NCBI RefSeq assembly: GCF_937920395.1
Contig: NZ_CALEVF010000207.1
Span: forward strand, 1 to 26,617
Length of the DNA: 26,617 bases
Direction: 5' to 3'
From: an uncultured Clostridium sp.
Lineage (GTDB): Bacteria; Bacillota; Clostridia; Clostridiales; Clostridiaceae
Shown here: positions 7,598 through 14,983 of the stretch, piece by piece
Numbering within the stretch: the first letter of the stretch is position 1
Layout: each line of letters starts with the position of its first letter
Notes under the pieces: model-generated
The model's input: the letters and a program-made list of their open reading frames with translations, nothing else
Told to the model about the DNA's origin: nothing
Databases searched by the model: none
Translations under genes and position numbers: made by a program

Positions 7598-8536
7598 ATG
7601 ATAAATAAAAACACAAAAAAATCAGACAATTCGAACTCTTTAGACATTCTAAAAAAATGTAATTTATGTCCTAGGAAATGTTTTGTTAATAGACTTGATG
7701 GTGAATTAGGATATTGCAAAGCTTCTCAATATATAAAAGTAGCTAAAGTCTCACTGCATCATTGGGAAGAACCTTGTATTTCAGGTGAATTAGGTTCTGG
7801 CACTATATTTTTTTCAGATTGTAATCTGGAATGTGTATTTTGTCAAAATTATAAAATAAGTCACGAAGGCTTCGGAAAAACAATATCTATAAATCGTCTT
7901 AGTGAAATTTTTTTAGAGGAGCAGACTAGGGGGGCCCTCAACATAAATTTAGTCACGCCAACCCACTATGTCCCCCAGATAATAGAAGCCTTAAAACTAT
8001 CTAAACAAAGCGGTCTTAGCATTCCTATTCTATATAACTCAAATGGCTATGAAAGTATAGAAACCATTAAGTCACTTATTGGATTCATTGATGTTTACCT
8101 ACCAGACTTAAAGTATTATGATGACAAATATGCAATTAAATATTCAAAAGCACCTAATTATTTTAATACTGCAAGTAAAGCTATTACTGAAATGGTATCT
8201 CAAGTAGGGAAAGTAAAACTTGATAATAATGGTATAATTCAAAAGGGAGTAATAATTAGACATCTAATGCTACCTGGTTTATTATTTGATTCTAAAAAAA
8301 TAATAGACTTCATACATACCACTTTTAATAATGATGTTTATATTAGCTTAATGAATCAATATACCCCTATAAATGTAGCAACTAAATATCCTGAAATAAA
8401 CAAGAAAATAAACCCCGCTCATTATGATGCTTTAATAAACTACTGTTTAAATTTAGGAATAACAAAATGTTTTATTCAAGATATTGGAACTTCATCCACC
8501 GCTTTTATACCAGATTTTAATTTAAGTGGAATATAG
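7598..8536 (+). CDS. PflX-type radical SAM protein (pyruvate formate-lyase activase-like)
   Basis: This 312-residue protein starts at ATG 7598, preceded by AAGGAGAT. The radical SAM motif is CNLECVFC (Cys75, Cys79, Cys82). An N-terminal cysteine set, CNLCPRKC (Cys21, Cys24, Cys28) plus GYCKAS (Cys40), probably holds a second metal site and is typical of the COG1313 PflX group. Further family segments are VTPTHYVPQI, YNSNGYE, DVYLPDLKYYDDK and LMNQYTP. PflX proteins resemble glycyl-radical enzyme activases, but their partner enzyme is generally not identified. No glycyl-radical enzyme gene is visible in the window, so the target is open. It ends at a strong shared terminator. Confidence 0.87.
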   Translation: MINKNTKKSDNSNSLDILKKCNLCPRKCFVNRLDGELGYCKASQYIKVAKVSLHHWEEPCISGELGSGTIFFSDCNLECVFCQNYKISHEGFGKTISINRLSEIFLEEQTRGALNINLVTPTHYVPQIIEALKLSKQSGLSIPILYNSNGYESIETIKSLIGFIDVYLPDLKYYDDKYAIKYSKAPNYFNTASKAITEMVSQVGKVKLDNNGIIQKGVIIRHLMLPGLLFDSKKIIDFIHTTFNNDVYISLMNQYTPINVATKYPEINKKINPAHYDALINYCLNLGITKCFIQDIGTSSTAFIPDFNLSGI

Positions 8537-8566
8537 TAAACAGCTTTCTAAACTATTTGATTTTTT

Positions 8567-8614
8567 AATAAATAAAGGCCCCCATATTTTTCATTATGGG
8601 AACCTTTATTTATT
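8567..8614. terminator. Bidirectional terminator between convergent genes
   Basis: AATAAATAAAGG (8567-8578) pairs with CCTTTATTTATT (8603-8614), and inside it CCCATA pairs with TATGGG. A-rich and T-rich flanks on both sides suit both strands. The right arm includes the stop codon of the PAP2 gene (8610-8612). Confidence 0.8.
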
Positions 8615-9278
8615 CAATGTAATTTGTTATATCTTGATTTTTATGAAAATTAAATTTCAAATTTTTAAAAGCAAAATATAAAACAAAAGCAAATATTACG
8701 CCTACAATCACATCTGCAAAATAATGTTGTTTTATAAACATAGTGGATAAAATTATAGAGACAGATATAATAATACAAATTACCTTTGTCCATTTACTAA
8801 CCTTTTTTGATTCAAAAATATATAAAGCTATAAGCACTGAATTTAAAACATGAATACTAGGAAAACAGTTGTAGGGATTGTCCACCGCATATAAATTCAA
8901 AACCAAATTGCTAAAGAAATCTGTTCCTAATATCAAAGGTCTTGGAACATATGTTGGATAAAAATAGTATATTATGTAACATGTAATCATTCCTATATTT
9001 AAGGTTATGAGTAACTTGAAATATTTCTCTTTATCTGATATACATAAGATAACTGAAAACACTGCTATAAATATATACCAAGATACATAAGGTATTATAA
9101 AAAACCTATTAAAAGGTATAAGTTTATCTATAAATGTAAATAAGTCGTTAGTATTTCCTCTGTTTTGATTGAGAAGAGGATAAGTCAAACTTATTAATGG
9201 AATGCTTAGTGCAAATACTCCTCTTTTAATAACTTCTTTCCATTGATACGTTATAACTTTTTTTTGTAATTGTTCCAT
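8610..9278 (-). CDS. PAP2-superfamily membrane phosphatase
   Basis: This 222-residue integral membrane protein has about six helices and starts at ATG 9278. It carries the core PAP2 motifs: RP at 113-114 (weak C1; the expected upstream Lys is not obvious), PSIH at 140-143 (C2, phosphate-contacting Ser and acid His) and HYFADVIVG with His185 and Asp189 (C3). Such enzymes remove phosphate from lipid phosphates such as phosphatidate or undecaprenyl pyrophosphate, or transfer head groups, usually with the active site facing outwards. The context of FPSIHVLNS resembles the inositol-phosphotransferase-like branch. It begins 28 bases after the broken chemotaxis gene on the same strand and could once have shared its transcript. 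Confidence 0.85.
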   Translation of the reverse strand: MEQLQKKVITYQWKEVIKRGVFALSIPLISLTYPLLNQNRGNTNDLFTFIDKLIPFNRFFIIPYVSWYIFIAVFSVILCISDKEKYFKLLITLNIGMITCYIIYYFYPTYVPRPLILGTDFFSNLVLNLYAVDNPYNCFPSIHVLNSVLIALYIFESKKVSKWTKVICIIISVSIILSTMFIKQHYFADVIVGVIFAFVLYFAFKNLKFNFHKNQDITNYIE

Positions 9279-9306
9279 TTTTCTTGCCCTGCTTTCCTCA
9301 TAATAA

Positions 9307-10968
9307 CTATATCTTATATTTCTTTAAATCATCTTTAAATGAGCTTGTTATCTTTTTAAACTCATATATACTGTCTATTAACTTCTTAATTTCATTTGTA
9401 TAGGTTGCAACACTTGTACTTACCTCTTCTGATGATGCAGAATTCTCCTCTGAAATTGCAGCTAAAGACTCTATTGTTTCATATATATTTGCAATAGATT
9501 TAGCTTCTCTATCTAAATTATTTATAGTCTCTATCATTGCTGTAGAAACAGTTCTAACAGACATTGTAGCCTCATAACTTATATCTCTTACGTCCTCTAG
9601 CCCCTTGGTCTCATTTTGCAAGATATCATATTGGTCACCAATTTTATCAACAAGAACATTTATATCCTTAACAAACTCAATCAGATTGCTATTTATTTCT
9701 TCCACAGCACTCTTAGACTGTTCTGCAAGCTTTCTAACCTCATCTGCTACAACAGCAAATCCTTTCCCTTGTTCGCCTGCACGTGCAGCCTCTATCGATG
9801 CATTAAGGGCGAGTAAATTTGTTTGCTCAGAAATTTGAGAACAATTGATACTATGTTTGTTATGTCATGAGCCTTAGTTTCAAGCTTTATACCATTATCT
9901 TTTACTCCCTTAAATTTTTCTAAGGTTTCAAGTATATTCTTACTTGTTTTATCAACACTTTCATAACTATTATTTATCTTTTCAAGAGCTTTTTCTAATT
10001 CATCTTTATTGGCATTCTCATTTTTAACAATATCTTTAAGCGATCTAATATTATCATTTAAAATCAAAACAGCATTTTCAGTGCTCTCCGCTTGACTTAC
10101 AGAAGTATCAGCCATTTGCTCAACTACTACTGATATGTCCTGTGATGTATCTTTCATTCTACCAGAAATAGTATTTATATTTTGTGCAAAAGTATCCATC
10201 TCATCAGTTACACCCTTATACTCAACAAAATCTGATCTAAATCCTTTTTTATATTTCTTAATGTTTTTATATAAATCCTCATACTCATCACAAGTAACAA
10301 TATCTCCATCTTCAACATAATTATTGCTATTAATCTGATCTATAGTTTGCATAATTAACTTCGCAGGTCTTCCCATTATAAAAGATGCAAGACTTGATGC
10401 TAATCCAGAAATGATAGAAAGACCTACTACTTTTAAAATATCACCTGTACCACTTAATATCACTTCGAAAATTAAAGCTATAATAAATGTAAATAAACCT
10501 ACTTTACCATGATAATTATTAATAAAACCTAATGATAGAATTTTATTTATTTTATATGTTTTTTTATAATAAATATCCTTATCGAATGTAAGCTTTAAAT
10601 TTAAGCTATCAGAAGTTTTTTCTAATTGTTCAATTTTAACTTTCTCATTAAAATACTCACATGTACCATCTAATAGTCCTAAAAAGTAATCAAACATTGC
10701 TCTCTTAGAATTATAAGTAAAAATAGCCTCTCTACTTGAAATAGGTATAATCCCTACCAATGGTTCTCCAAAGCACATCAATAGATATGTTTTGTTTGTT
10801 AGATATATCTTGTATTACATTTTTAACTTGCTTATCATCTATATTCTCCACCGGTGAGAATATTTTTCTAGAATTCCACCCTGCAGATTTCATCGCATCA
10901 TTAACTATTTCATCGCCATAAATCTTTCTACAAGTCTTCATCCAAGTAGCTACTACTGTTCCTTTCAT
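9307..10968 (-). pseudogene. Broken H-NOX / methyl-accepting chemotaxis fusion gene (deletion plus frameshift)
   Basis: Three consecutive frames make up one gene. Frame 1 (10968 to about 10745) starts MKGTVVATWMKTCRKIYGDE and runs through SIDVLWRTIGRD, the first 73 residues of a heme NO/O2-binding (H-NOX) domain. The next frame (about 10765 to 9840) resumes at GIIPISSREAIFTYNSKRAMFDYFLG, including the YxSxR heme-propionate motif, then two membrane helices and the start of a chemotaxis signalling coiled coil. Against a full H-NOX domain of about 185 residues, some 45 residues between WRTIGRD and IIPISS are missing, including the proximal heme His. Near 9838-9842 a one-base loss shifts into the last frame, which holds the hairpin tip [22 protein letters not shown] and runs to 9307. 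The original product was a membrane gas sensor for taxis; the present gene cannot make it. Confidence 0.88.
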
Positions 10969-11041
10969 AATACCACTTCCCCCTTGGATATAATGATTGT
11001 ACTATTCTTTGTATGTCATACCCTTATAATTAAAATAATAA

Positions 11042-11707
11042 TTATATCTTAAACTGTATGCTATCTAGTTTTGCAATTACCTTAATATCGTTATGTGGGA
11101 CTGTTTCAGTTTTTAATGAAATTCTATTGCTTATTAACAATAATTTATTACTATCCAATTTCTTTATTTGCCTTAAAACTCTTTCCCCATTATAATCTAA
11201 TAATGATATAGAATTATTTTCTATCTCATGAGTCAAATGAGCAAAAGCAATATCCCCACTACAAATTCTAAACCCAAGCATATCATCATTTTCTATTTCT
11301 AAAAATAACACTTTATCTTGAGCATATCCTTCTACTTTGTTTGATATTATTGGCATTTGTTTAATACCTATAGCTTTAACTAAATCATATTTATAGATGG
11401 AAACATCTTTTAATACTGAGCTAAATGCATCATTCCAAACCTCATTTACTTTTCCAGCAATTGGTCTCTCGAGTTTTGTTCCCCTTTCCTTGGTATCTTC
11501 TATATCTTCAAAAGCTACAGATCTATCTTCGATCTCTTCTCCTAAAACATTAGATATTTTCTCTAAAAGTTTTTCATTTATAACCTTTTTGCCCATTTCT
11601 ATATCATTAATAAACCCTTCAGAAACTCCAATTTTTTTACCTAACTGTTTTTGGCTTACCTCTTTTATTTCTCTTACTTGTTTAATCCTATCTCCTACTC
11701 TACTCAT
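11042..11707 (-). CDS. XRE-family HTH regulator with degenerate S24/LexA-like C-terminal domain
   Basis: I chose ATG 11707, which follows AAAGGCGG by about seven bases and gives the usual MSRVGDRIKQVRE start; a TTG six codons earlier is in frame but lies upstream of this site. The product has 221 residues. Residues 5-60 form a Cro/CI-type helix-turn-helix (SQKQLGKKIGVSEGFINDIE). Residues 115-220 resemble the LexA/S24 peptidase fold: LEIENDDMLGFRICSGDIAF followed by GERVLRQIKKL. In active S24 proteins the first motif has a Ser nucleophile where Asp142 stands here, and the general-base Lys position appears to be Arg179. The domain is therefore probably a ligand-binding or dimerisation module without self-cleavage. 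Target genes are unknown; its neighbour downstream is the broken chemotaxis gene. Confidence 0.8.
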   Translation of the reverse strand: MSRVGDRIKQVREIKEVSQKQLGKKIGVSEGFINDIEMGKKVINEKLLEKISNVLGEEIEDRSVAFEDIEDTKERGTKLERPIAGKVNEVWNDAFSSVLKDVSIYKYDLVKAIGIKQMPIISNKVEGYAQDKVLFLEIENDDMLGFRICSGDIAFAHLTHEIENNSISLLDYNGERVLRQIKKLDSNKLLLISNRISLKTETVPHNDIKVIAKLDSIQFKI

Positions 11708-11822
11708 AATTTTCCGCCTTTCCAATTGAATATTTGTTTTTAATCATTTAATTACAATTTTACACCATTTCTGCTCTGTATAAAAATTTTTTTTAAATAT
11801 TGTGATTATGTGTATAACAAAA

Positions 11823-11855
11823 TATAAATCCTCTGCTTATAGCAGAAGATTTATA
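11823..11855 (-). terminator. Intrinsic terminator after the DUF3783 gene
   Basis: A 14-bp stem (11823-11836 with 11842-11855, one mismatch) around a five-base loop is followed on the minus strand by ATTTTGTTAT. It lies 17 bases after the DUF3783 stop. Confidence 0.65.
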
Positions 11856-11871
11856 TTTTGGACCATATCCT

Positions 11872-12249
11872 TTATTCACCTTTCTTATAAGCTTCTCTTT
11901 CTGCAACCAACTGATGCATAAGATAATTAACCGTCCAATTTATAGATGTTGGTGTTACTGCTGCAAGTATTGTATCACTGCTTTTAATTTGTCTTATGTC
12001 ATCAATTAGCTGATACAATTCCTTGTCTTCAAAATTACTAAATATAAGTAATTTTTCTTTAGGTAATTGTGTATTACCATTTATTTTTTTAATATCTTGC
12101 AATACTTCCCTAATTGTTACATTTCCCATGTTTTTTTCAATTACTCTGCAAGGAAATATATTTTGTTTTACCAATAACTCATTAAGTACTTCTTTTTCAA
12201 CACCAGTTAATCCATATGCAAGGATACCTTTTTCATTAATAAGATCCAC
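11872..12249 (-). CDS. DUF3783-domain protein of unknown function
   Basis: This 125-residue protein starts at GTG 12249, with GGAGG ten bases upstream. The sequence has the features of DUF3783, a small clostridial family: LAYGLTGVEKEVLNELL at the N-terminus, a central segment LLIFSNFEDKELYQLIDDIRQ (about 67-87) and a C-terminal WTVNYLMHQLVAEREAY. It looks like an alpha/beta cytoplasmic protein with no signal peptide or metal motif. It follows the cyclophilin gene by 74 bases that contain an AT-only 8-bp tandem repeat, and a terminator closes the pair. Function is unknown. Confidence 0.75.
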   Translation of the reverse strand: MDLINEKGILAYGLTGVEKEVLNELLVKQNIFPCRVIEKNMGNVTIREVLQDIKKINGNTQLPKEKLLIFSNFEDKELYQLIDDIRQIKSSDTILAAVTPTSINWTVNYLMHQLVAEREAYKKGE

Positions 12250-12270
12250 ACTATATCCTCCCTACAATTT

Positions 12271-12302
12271 AATATTTTAATATTTTAATATTTTAATATT
12301 TT
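12271..12302. repeat. Tandem repeat of an 8-bp AT-only unit
   Basis: Four perfect copies of AATATTTT stand head to tail, followed by a degenerate fifth copy (AATAATTT, 12303-12310). The array lies between the cyclophilin stop (12324) and the ribosome site of the DUF3783 gene. Copy number could vary by slipped-strand replication. Confidence 0.85.
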
Positions 12303-12323
12303 AATAATTTTATTTTCATATAT

Positions 12324-12842
12324 TTACTTTATTTTTTTTGGCTCACTGTACTCAATTCCTAAAGTATCCACACTCATGCTTTTTATTTTTTGTTCTTTAT
12401 TTGGTTTATCTCTAAAATCTCTTTTTACTTTAGCTATTTCTAAAGCATACTCCAACCCTTGCGTTACTTTACCAAAAGCTGCATAACTTCCATCTAAATG
12501 ATAAGAATCAGCTACCATTATGAAGAACTGGCTTCCTGCTGAATCTGAATCATTAGATCTAGCCATTGATAAAACACCTATTGAATGTTTTAAATCATTT
12601 TTAAATTTGTTAGAAGAGAACTCACCTTTTATAGAATAATCCGGTCCACCAACTCCTGTTCCTTCAGGACAGCCACCTTGAATCATAAATCCCGGAATTA
12701 CTCTATGAAAAATAAGTCCATTATAAAAACCCTTGTTTATAAGACTAATAAAATTATTTACCGTATTCGGTGCAACTTCTGGATATAACTCAGCCTTTAT
12801 CACTTTTCCATCTTGCATATTAATCGTTACTATTGGATTCAT
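12324..12842 (-). CDS. Cyclophilin-type peptidyl-prolyl cis-trans isomerase
   Basis: This 172-residue cytoplasmic protein has ATG at 12842 and no signal peptide. The active-site core is present in order: FHR (Arg47 in GLIFHRVIPGFMIQGG), Gln55, the SMARSNDSDSAGSQFFI stretch (residues 92-108) and HLDGSYAAFGKV (115-126). The usual cyclosporin-contacting Trp position is Leu, as in many bacterial cyclophilins. The enzyme speeds proline isomerisation during protein folding. The C-terminal 40 residues (KRDFRDKPNKEQKIKSMSVD) fit the small bacterial PpiB type. It is followed by the DUF3783 gene, probably on the same transcript. Confidence 0.93.
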   Translation of the reverse strand: MNPIVTINMQDGKVIKAELYPEVAPNTVNNFISLINKGFYNGLIFHRVIPGFMIQGGCPEGTGVGGPDYSIKGEFSSNKFKNDLKHSIGVLSMARSNDSDSAGSQFFIMVADSYHLDGSYAAFGKVTQGLEYALEIAKVKRDFRDKPNKEQKIKSMSVDTLGIEYSEPKKIK

Positions 12843-12986
12843 ATATTTATCTCTCCTTTATGTTATGTACTCATAGTAAATTATATCACATTTTATATCA
12901 TTTACTATTTTTTATATATAAGGACATCCTCAAAAATAATTAGTTACTCTCTACCTATTCTTAAGAATGTCATCCTACTTCAAAAA

Positions 12987-13427
12987 TTAAATGTTTTCCT
13001 TACCAACACTTATGAGTAAACTCATTTTTTCTTGTGGTTCTTCTAATTTTATTTGAATATTTCCTCCAGGTAGTATTATCAAAGAATATTTTTCTAATAT
13101 ATCTATTTCTCGATTTGTATCAATATTAACTATATCAATTTCTAAATTATCTAAGTCTTCTTCTTTATCATACTTATATCCAATGTTTAACCCACCTAAT
13201 GTAGTTGTATCTTTAAATTGTTTGTCATTATTTGAAATAATTAAATGCGCAGTGTTCTTATTTTTCCCAAATTTACATACCAAATGATTTATAACATATA
13301 GGCAATTATTTTGCACAGGATTATCTATAGTTATACAATTAATTTTATTTATACCTTCAATTTCCATATTAAAAGTATCCTGCTCTACGTGATACTCACT
13401 ATCTTTTTTTAATTGAAACACTCTCAT
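12987..13427 (-). CDS. Hypothetical protein, 146 residues
   Basis: The ORF starts at ATG 13427 with AAGGTGATG close upstream and is compatible in codon use with its neighbours. I do not recognise a family. It is acidic, with predicted beta-strands throughout (FNMEIEGINKINCITIDN, CLYVINHLVCKFG, HLIISNN, DIVNID, YSLIILPGGNIQIKL), so a small all-beta, beta-sandwich-like fold is likely. There is no signal peptide, membrane helix or metal motif. It sits alone between murI, which has its own terminator, and the cyclophilin gene on the same strand. The regular strand pattern and ribosome site support a real gene. Confidence 0.6.
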   Translation of the reverse strand: MRVFQLKKDSEYHVEQDTFNMEIEGINKINCITIDNPVQNNCLYVINHLVCKFGKNKNTAHLIISNNDKQFKDTTTLGGLNIGYKYDKEEDLDNLEIDIVNIDTNREIDILEKYSLIILPGGNIQIKLEEPQEKMSLLISVGKENI

Positions 13428-13595
13428 TTCATCACCTTATTTCTGTAGTCTCTTTGTATAGTTTATACTATTCACCTAGTCATATTATTGCTATAATTAA
13501 TTTAATTTTAGATATATACATGATGTTGCTCCCTCTACATTTAATATTAATTATCTGTTTTATACAAGCTAGTTTTAACTATGCCATAAAAAATA

Positions 13596-13636
13596 AAAAT
13601 AGTCTAAAACTAATTAAATTAGCTTTAGACTATTTT
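13596..13636 (-). terminator. Intrinsic terminator of murI
   Basis: A perfect 13-bp stem, AAAATAGTCTAAA (13596-13608) with 13624-13636, is followed on the minus strand by TATTTTTTAT. It lies 39 bases after the murI stop. Confidence 0.75.
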
Positions 13637-13674
13637 ATATGTATATATTTTCTCTTAACATTCACATAATAAGA

Positions 13675-14448
13675 TTATAGTTGTAATAATTTATAACTTA
13701 AATCTATTGTATTATCATTCGTAGATGAACTATATATAGTTACGATACCCTTTGTCTTCTTTTCATTCAAAAGATTATTACAAGTAAGTTGCCTTTTTAA
13801 TTGATTCACTGTACCTATGCTTCCATCAATTATAATAGTTTTTTCTCCAACAATCTTACTTAATTCTTTTTTTATAAATGGATAGTGAGTACAACCAAGT
13901 ACTATAGCTGCTACATCTAAATGGCTAAACTCCTTTAATTTTTCTTTTAAGTATTCCTTAATCTCATCGCCTTCTATAATTCCATTTTCAATAAGTTCAA
14001 CTAAACCTGCACAAGGTAAAGGTATTATATTAACTTCTTTATTATACAACTTCATTAAATTATCGAATTTTTTTTCAGCTAAAGTCATAGGGGTTGCCAT
14101 AATAATTACACTTTTACCCCTGCTAACTTCCACCGCAGGCTTTAGTGCTGGCTCTATGCCAATTATAGGTATATCTTTATACCTCTTACGTAATGCATCA
14201 ATGGCTGCACTAGTAGCAGTATTGCAAGCGATCACTACTACTTTGACTCCCTTCTCCAAAAGAAAATCCACTGCTTTAAAAGTTAGTTTTCTAACTTCAT
14301 TTACATTTTTAGTTCCATAAGGTGCATTTAATGAGTCTCCAAAATAAACAAAATCTTCACTTGGAAGAACTTTTAACGATTCCTTAAGAACACTTATTCC
14401 GCCTACTCCTGAATCAAAAAATCCTATTGGTCTTTCTCTATTATTCAC
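13675..14448 (-). CDS. murI: Glutamate racemase
   Basis: This 257-residue protein converts L-glutamate to the D-glutamate needed for peptidoglycan. The start is GTG 14448, with GGTGGTGATA just upstream. Both catalytic cysteines are present in their family motifs: Cys75 in VIACNTATS and Cys186 in VLGCTHYP. The N-terminal signature GFFDSGVGGISVL (residues 9-21, with the general-acid-side Asp12 and Ser13) and the YFGDSLNAPYG loop are intact, as is the second-domain GIEPALKPAV. Length is normal for the family (about 255-270). It is transcribed alone and closed by a strong terminator. No doubt about the assignment. Confidence 0.97.
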   Translation of the reverse strand: MNNRERPIGFFDSGVGGISVLKESLKVLPSEDFVYFGDSLNAPYGTKNVNEVRKLTFKAVDFLLEKGVKVVVIACNTATSAAIDALRKRYKDIPIIGIEPALKPAVEVSRGKSVIIMATPMTLAEKKFDNLMKLYNKEVNIIPLPCAGLVELIENGIIEGDEIKEYLKEKLKEFSHLDVAAIVLGCTHYPFIKKELSKIVGEKTIIIDGSIGTVNQLKRQLTCNNLLNEKKTKGIVTIYSSSTNDNTIDLSYKLLQL

Positions 14449-14615
14449 ATTATCACCACCATATTAAAATTAATAATTTTACATATAATTTATAAAAAAC
14501 AAATTTATTAATTGGTATACAAGTGTTTATTAGTCACATATATACATTCTATTAAATATTATGTTATTAAGTCTACCCATTTAATTTAAATTATACCATA
14601 AAAGGAGGAAGTGTT

Positions 14616-14912
14616 ATGCCTTCAGGACCTAATTTGTACAAAATTAAAGATTCAATAAGCAATGGTTTAGATGTTTTATCAAATAAATCTGGAGATTTTA
14701 TTGAAATATCTAAACTTAAATATAAACTCCACTTCGAAGAAAATAATATGGATAACCTCTATCGTGATCTTGGAAAAGAATTATACTCAATTTTCAAAAC
14801 TAATAGTCGCATTGATTCGTCTTTATTAGGTTACTGTAATGCTTTAAAGAAAATTGAAAATCGTATAAAAAATCTTGATAAAGAAATTAGTAAAGTTAAT
14901 AAAAACAAATAA
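14616..14912 (+). CDS. Small coiled-coil protein of unknown function
   Basis: This 98-residue protein has ATG at 14616, preceded by AAAGGAGGA, a near-ideal ribosome site. After a short N-terminal segment (DSISNGLDVLSNKSGDFIEI) it is mainly helical, with heptad-like stretches ISKLKYKLHFEENNMDNLYRD (about 32-52) and ALKKIENRIKNLDKEISKVN (76-95). It resembles the N-terminal half of clostridial small proteins that end in a zinc ribbon, but no cysteine pair is present here apart from one Cys, so any ribbon has been lost or was never there. It is an isolated plus-strand gene between two minus-strand genes, with a strong terminator. Function is unknown. Confidence 0.7.
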   Translation: MPSGPNLYKIKDSISNGLDVLSNKSGDFIEISKLKYKLHFEENNMDNLYRDLGKELYSIFKTNSRIDSSLLGYCNALKKIENRIKNLDKEISKVNKNK

Positions 14913-14919
14913 ATTATAC

Positions 14920-14966
14920 AGAAGCTAATGGTACCCTACCTTAAATGCGAGGTGCCATTAGCTTCT
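14920..14966. terminator. Bidirectional terminator between convergent genes
   Basis: AGAAGCTAATGGTACC (14920-14935) pairs with GGTGCCATTAGCTTCT (14951-14966) with a single mismatch. It lies 7 bases after the small coiled-coil gene and 18 bases beyond the histidine kinase stop, and has AT-rich flanks both ways. Confidence 0.75.
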
Positions 14967-14983
14967 ATTTGAAAATGTCTAAT

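Noticed and set aside
9830..9845. Programmed ribosomal frameshift in the chemotaxis gene
   Set aside because: No slippery heptamer with a following structure is evident, and the same gene has a separate deletion that removes the heme His region, so decay explains both breaks.
11708..11725. Upstream TTG start for the XRE regulator
   Set aside because: The purine-rich AAAGGCGG site lies between this codon and ATG 11707, and helix-turn-helix relatives begin near MSRVGDRIK.
12957..12968. Palindrome ATTCTTAAGAAT downstream of the hypothetical gene
   Set aside because: Short AT-rich self-complementary strings are expected by chance here, and no T-run or conserved position supports a terminator or operator.
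13454..13669. Plus-strand ORF of 71 codons between murI and the hypothetical gene
   Set aside because: It runs through the strong murI terminator hairpin (13596-13636) and has no ribosome site; the composition is that of translated AT-rich intergenic sequence.
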